Below are positions 62,382 through 64,000 of a stretch of DNA of 64,000 nt, in pieces (position 1 is the stretch's first letter; each line of letters opens with the position of its first letter). A program made the translations under genes and the position numbers. Source of the stretch: JABDQA01 sp963824415 (GTDB taxonomy: Bacteria > Desulfobacterota > Desulfobulbia > Desulfobulbales > Desulfocapsaceae). The stretch spans positions 1-64,000 of the forward strand of contig CAWGPM010000015.1 in NCBI GenBank assembly GCA_963824415.1, read 5' to 3'. Under the pieces are notes generated by a model. The model was not told the origin of the DNA. It made no database searches and worked only from the letters and a program-made list of their open reading frames with translations.

Positions 62382-64000
62382 TCATGCTGCCTGTTTGTTG
62401 ATGATCATTTTTAATTTTTCCAGCACGTCCTCACTGCTCGCCGGGGTGAGCAAAATGTCGTTCACGCCATAGCGCACCGCCTGAAAAACCGAGGACTGGG
62501 TCCATTTTGAGCTTGCTACAATCAGCGGCAGCGAGCAGCGTGAGCTGACTTTTATCGCCACCCCAAAGGTTTGTTCGTCGGGCTGTCTGCTCACCAGAAA
62601 TATAGCCGAATATGCTCCCGGCAGTAATCTGGTGACATCATCTCTAAAACCGATCTCGGTCCAGCCGATAGCCGCCCGATCGAACACCTCCTTAATGTTG
62701 ATACTGTCCTGGTCTGAGTCGCTGATCAACAGAATCTTAGGGGCAGCACTCTCCTCTTGTTCCCAAAGCGCGGCGTTATTATCAGTATCAGGCCGTGTGG
62801 AAACGGTTTCGATTGGTGGCTCATTTGCTTGTTCAGCCACGAATGGTGCTTGAGAAAAGATAAAATCGGCCAGTTGCCCGGGAAAAAGAAAATGAAAACA
62901 ACCGAGCACCGCATTTTCGACGTGCAGACGGATTTCGACCGGATAAACCTGAGGTGTTGATTCTTGTATATTATCTGCTGCAAGTTCAGTCCCAGAGACA
63001 TCTACCATGCGCTCGATCTGCTGATCTTTTCCATTTGTTTGATTGGGCACCGGTTCAGTCTGCAGAACCTCTTTTTTATCAAACACAACTGCAGTCTGAT
63101 ATCTTCGTTCAAACAGCAGCGTGCAGAGAGCGGCAACGATGTTGGCAGTCTCGCTGAAGCCATCCTGCAACTCAGAATCAAAAGTCGCGTTGAGGATGGC
63201 GGCCTCGAGCTCAGAAGCGGGTAAAGACACAAAATGGCCGGCCAGCCTGATCGCATCTTCGATATCGGCGACCAGATAGGCGTTATCGTTGCATGCTCCG
63301 GATATTTTCAGGTGAGCCGCGGCCTGAACGGGCAGGATCGGATCCAGAAGCGGCTGAGGCAGGTCAATCGATAACCCGTTTTTCCCGAAGCAACTGACTT
63401 CCATGCCCAGCAGAACGGAAAATTCTTTACCAATCAAGAGCCTGAGTTCTGAGAGAAACGCTTTAAATTCAGGGTTGGGTTCTTCTGAGCCTGTCTGATA
63501 ATCACCAGTGTTTTTCTCATCTACCACCTCATCCGGTTTCTCTGTATTTTGTCTGGTTATCGGGTGTACATCGAGTTCCATTTTCTGAGGAGGCATCAAA
63601 AGCAGAAATTCTCCCATTTTCTGAGATCCAAGTTCCATGGAAGCCGCTATCCGATAGTAGAGCTGAGTGAAGAAATGTTCATCCCCTGGACCCTCATCGA
63701 GGTGTTTTGTCTGCCCAACAACCTGAAAACGATATGGTTTTCCGGTCAGTTCAGTAAACGTTTTACTAAATGAAACTGAGACGATGTTCACCATTTCAAC
63801 AAACGCGTAGTGAATCTCGTCTTCGAACTCATTGGCCGCAACCGCCTCCTCGAGTTCAACTTCGGGCAGCATCACCAAACAGCCTGCAAGTCTGATAGCA
63901 TCAGCTGTACTGATTATTAGCCACGCGTCTCCAGTAACCTCTCCCGCCGCACTGACTGCAAGCCTGACCAAGGTTTGCCCTGAGAGGGCACGCCCCAAGA
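62382..64000 (-). CDS. CheC/FliN-like protein with two phosphatase-like repeats and a C-terminal receiver (5' partial)
   Basis: At least 539 residues are visible; the gene runs off the right edge. Two CheC/CheX-like repeats are seen. The first is around FEDEIHYAFVEMVNIVSVSF and the second around LQDGFSETANIVAALC, each with the E-x-x-N motif of CheY-P phosphatases. Each is preceded by the conserved AIRLAG segment. A C-terminal receiver-like domain (about 415-538) follows a disordered linker. This suggests a protein that dephosphorylates CheY-like partners or binds chemotaxis or flagellar switch components. The start codon lies outside the window. Confidence 0.7.
   Translation of the reverse strand, partial: LGRALSGQTLVRLAVSAAGEVTGDAWLIISTADAIRLAGCLVMLPEVELEEAVAANEFEDEIHYAFVEMVNIVSVSFSKTFTELTGKPYRFQVVGQTKHLDEGPGDEHFFTQLYYRIAASMELGSQKMGEFLLLMPPQKMELDVHPITRQNTEKPDEVVDEKNTGDYQTGSEEPNPEFKAFLSELRLLIGKEFSVLLGMEVSCFGKNGLSIDLPQPLLDPILPVQAAAHLKISGACNDNAYLVADIEDAIRLAGHFVSLPASELEAAILNATFDSELQDGFSETANIVAALCTLLFERRYQTAVVFDKKEVLQTEPVPNQTNGKDQQIERMVDVSGTELAADNIQESTPQVYPVEIRLHVENAVLGCFHFLFPGQLADFIFSQAPFVAEQANEPPIETVSTRPDTDNNAALWEQEESAAPKILLISDSDQDSINIKEVFDRAAIGWTEIGFRDDVTRLLPGAYSAIFLVSRQPDEQTFGVAIKVSSRCSLPLIVASSKWTQSSVFQAVRYGVNDILLTPASSEDVLEKLKMIINKQAA

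Noticed and set aside
1..64000. tRNA, rRNA, CRISPR arrays, prophage or transposase genes
   Set aside because: I looked for cloverleaf-like elements, evenly spaced repeats and transposase motifs on both strands by eye and saw none. A tRNAscan or CRISPR search was not possible.

Overview
The window is a stretch of bacterial chromosome, densely coding on both strands. It most resembles a Gram-negative, anaerobic member of the Desulfobacterota (Desulfobulbales-like sulfate or sulfur reducers). The reasons are a Tol-Pal type envelope system, outer-membrane lipoproteins, a multiheme c-type cytochrome, a small 'two-CW'-type cysteine protein, ole hydrocarbon genes, and three genes read through in-frame UGA codons as selenoproteins. 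No rRNA, tRNA, CRISPR array, phage or transposase gene was recognised.

Layout. 50-6101 is a specialised fatty-acid or polyene cluster: a FabF-like ketosynthase, a dedicated ACP, two CrtI-like FAD oxidoreductases, a FabG-like reductase and a FabZ-like dehydratase. A 258-bp element with terminal inverted repeats interrupts it. 6378-10867 is the tolQ-tolR-tolA-tolB-cpoB envelope operon (no pal), followed by tlyA. 11696-16645, on the minus strand, is oleB-oleC-oleD followed by an M48 metallopeptidase, all joined by 4-bp start/stop overlaps. 16993-30072 is housekeeping: cold-shock protein, leucyl aminopeptidase, CNNM/CorC-type membrane protein, DegS-like protease, MgtE, a TPR-methyltransferase, PurM, MogA, an EF-G-like GTPase and MurJ. 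30219-42747 holds a lipoprotein, an S4 protein, RarA, then the three selenoprotein genes (a metallophosphatase-like periplasmic protein, a pentaheme cytochrome and a triple-rhodanese lipoprotein) interleaved with a Mn-dependent pyrophosphatase, an unknown membrane protein and an M18 aminopeptidase. EttA follows. 42776-57408 holds tsaC, a purD-purE fusion, a FadR-like TetR regulator with its operator, greA, a 1310-residue TPR/beta-barrel protein, a sugar aminotransferase, rpoH, lepA, engB, hisG and hisI. 57656-64000 holds an FKBP isomerase, a pentapeptide-repeat protein, a secreted nuclease apparently starting at AUU, a sigma-54 activator and a CheC-like protein that runs off the right edge.

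Most interesting biology. The neighbouring Sec-containing pentaheme cytochrome and Sec-containing rhodanese lipoprotein look like a periplasmic/envelope sulfur- or selenium-redox module. In each of the three Sec genes the same frame is open on both sides of the UGA, and a stem-loop lies at SECIS distance; the loop is strong in two cases and weaker in the cytochrome. The second theme is lipid or hydrocarbon chemistry: an ACP-based cluster with two desaturase-like flavoenzymes lies within 13 kb of oleBCD, which could convert acyl chains into long olefins, although oleA is not in the window.
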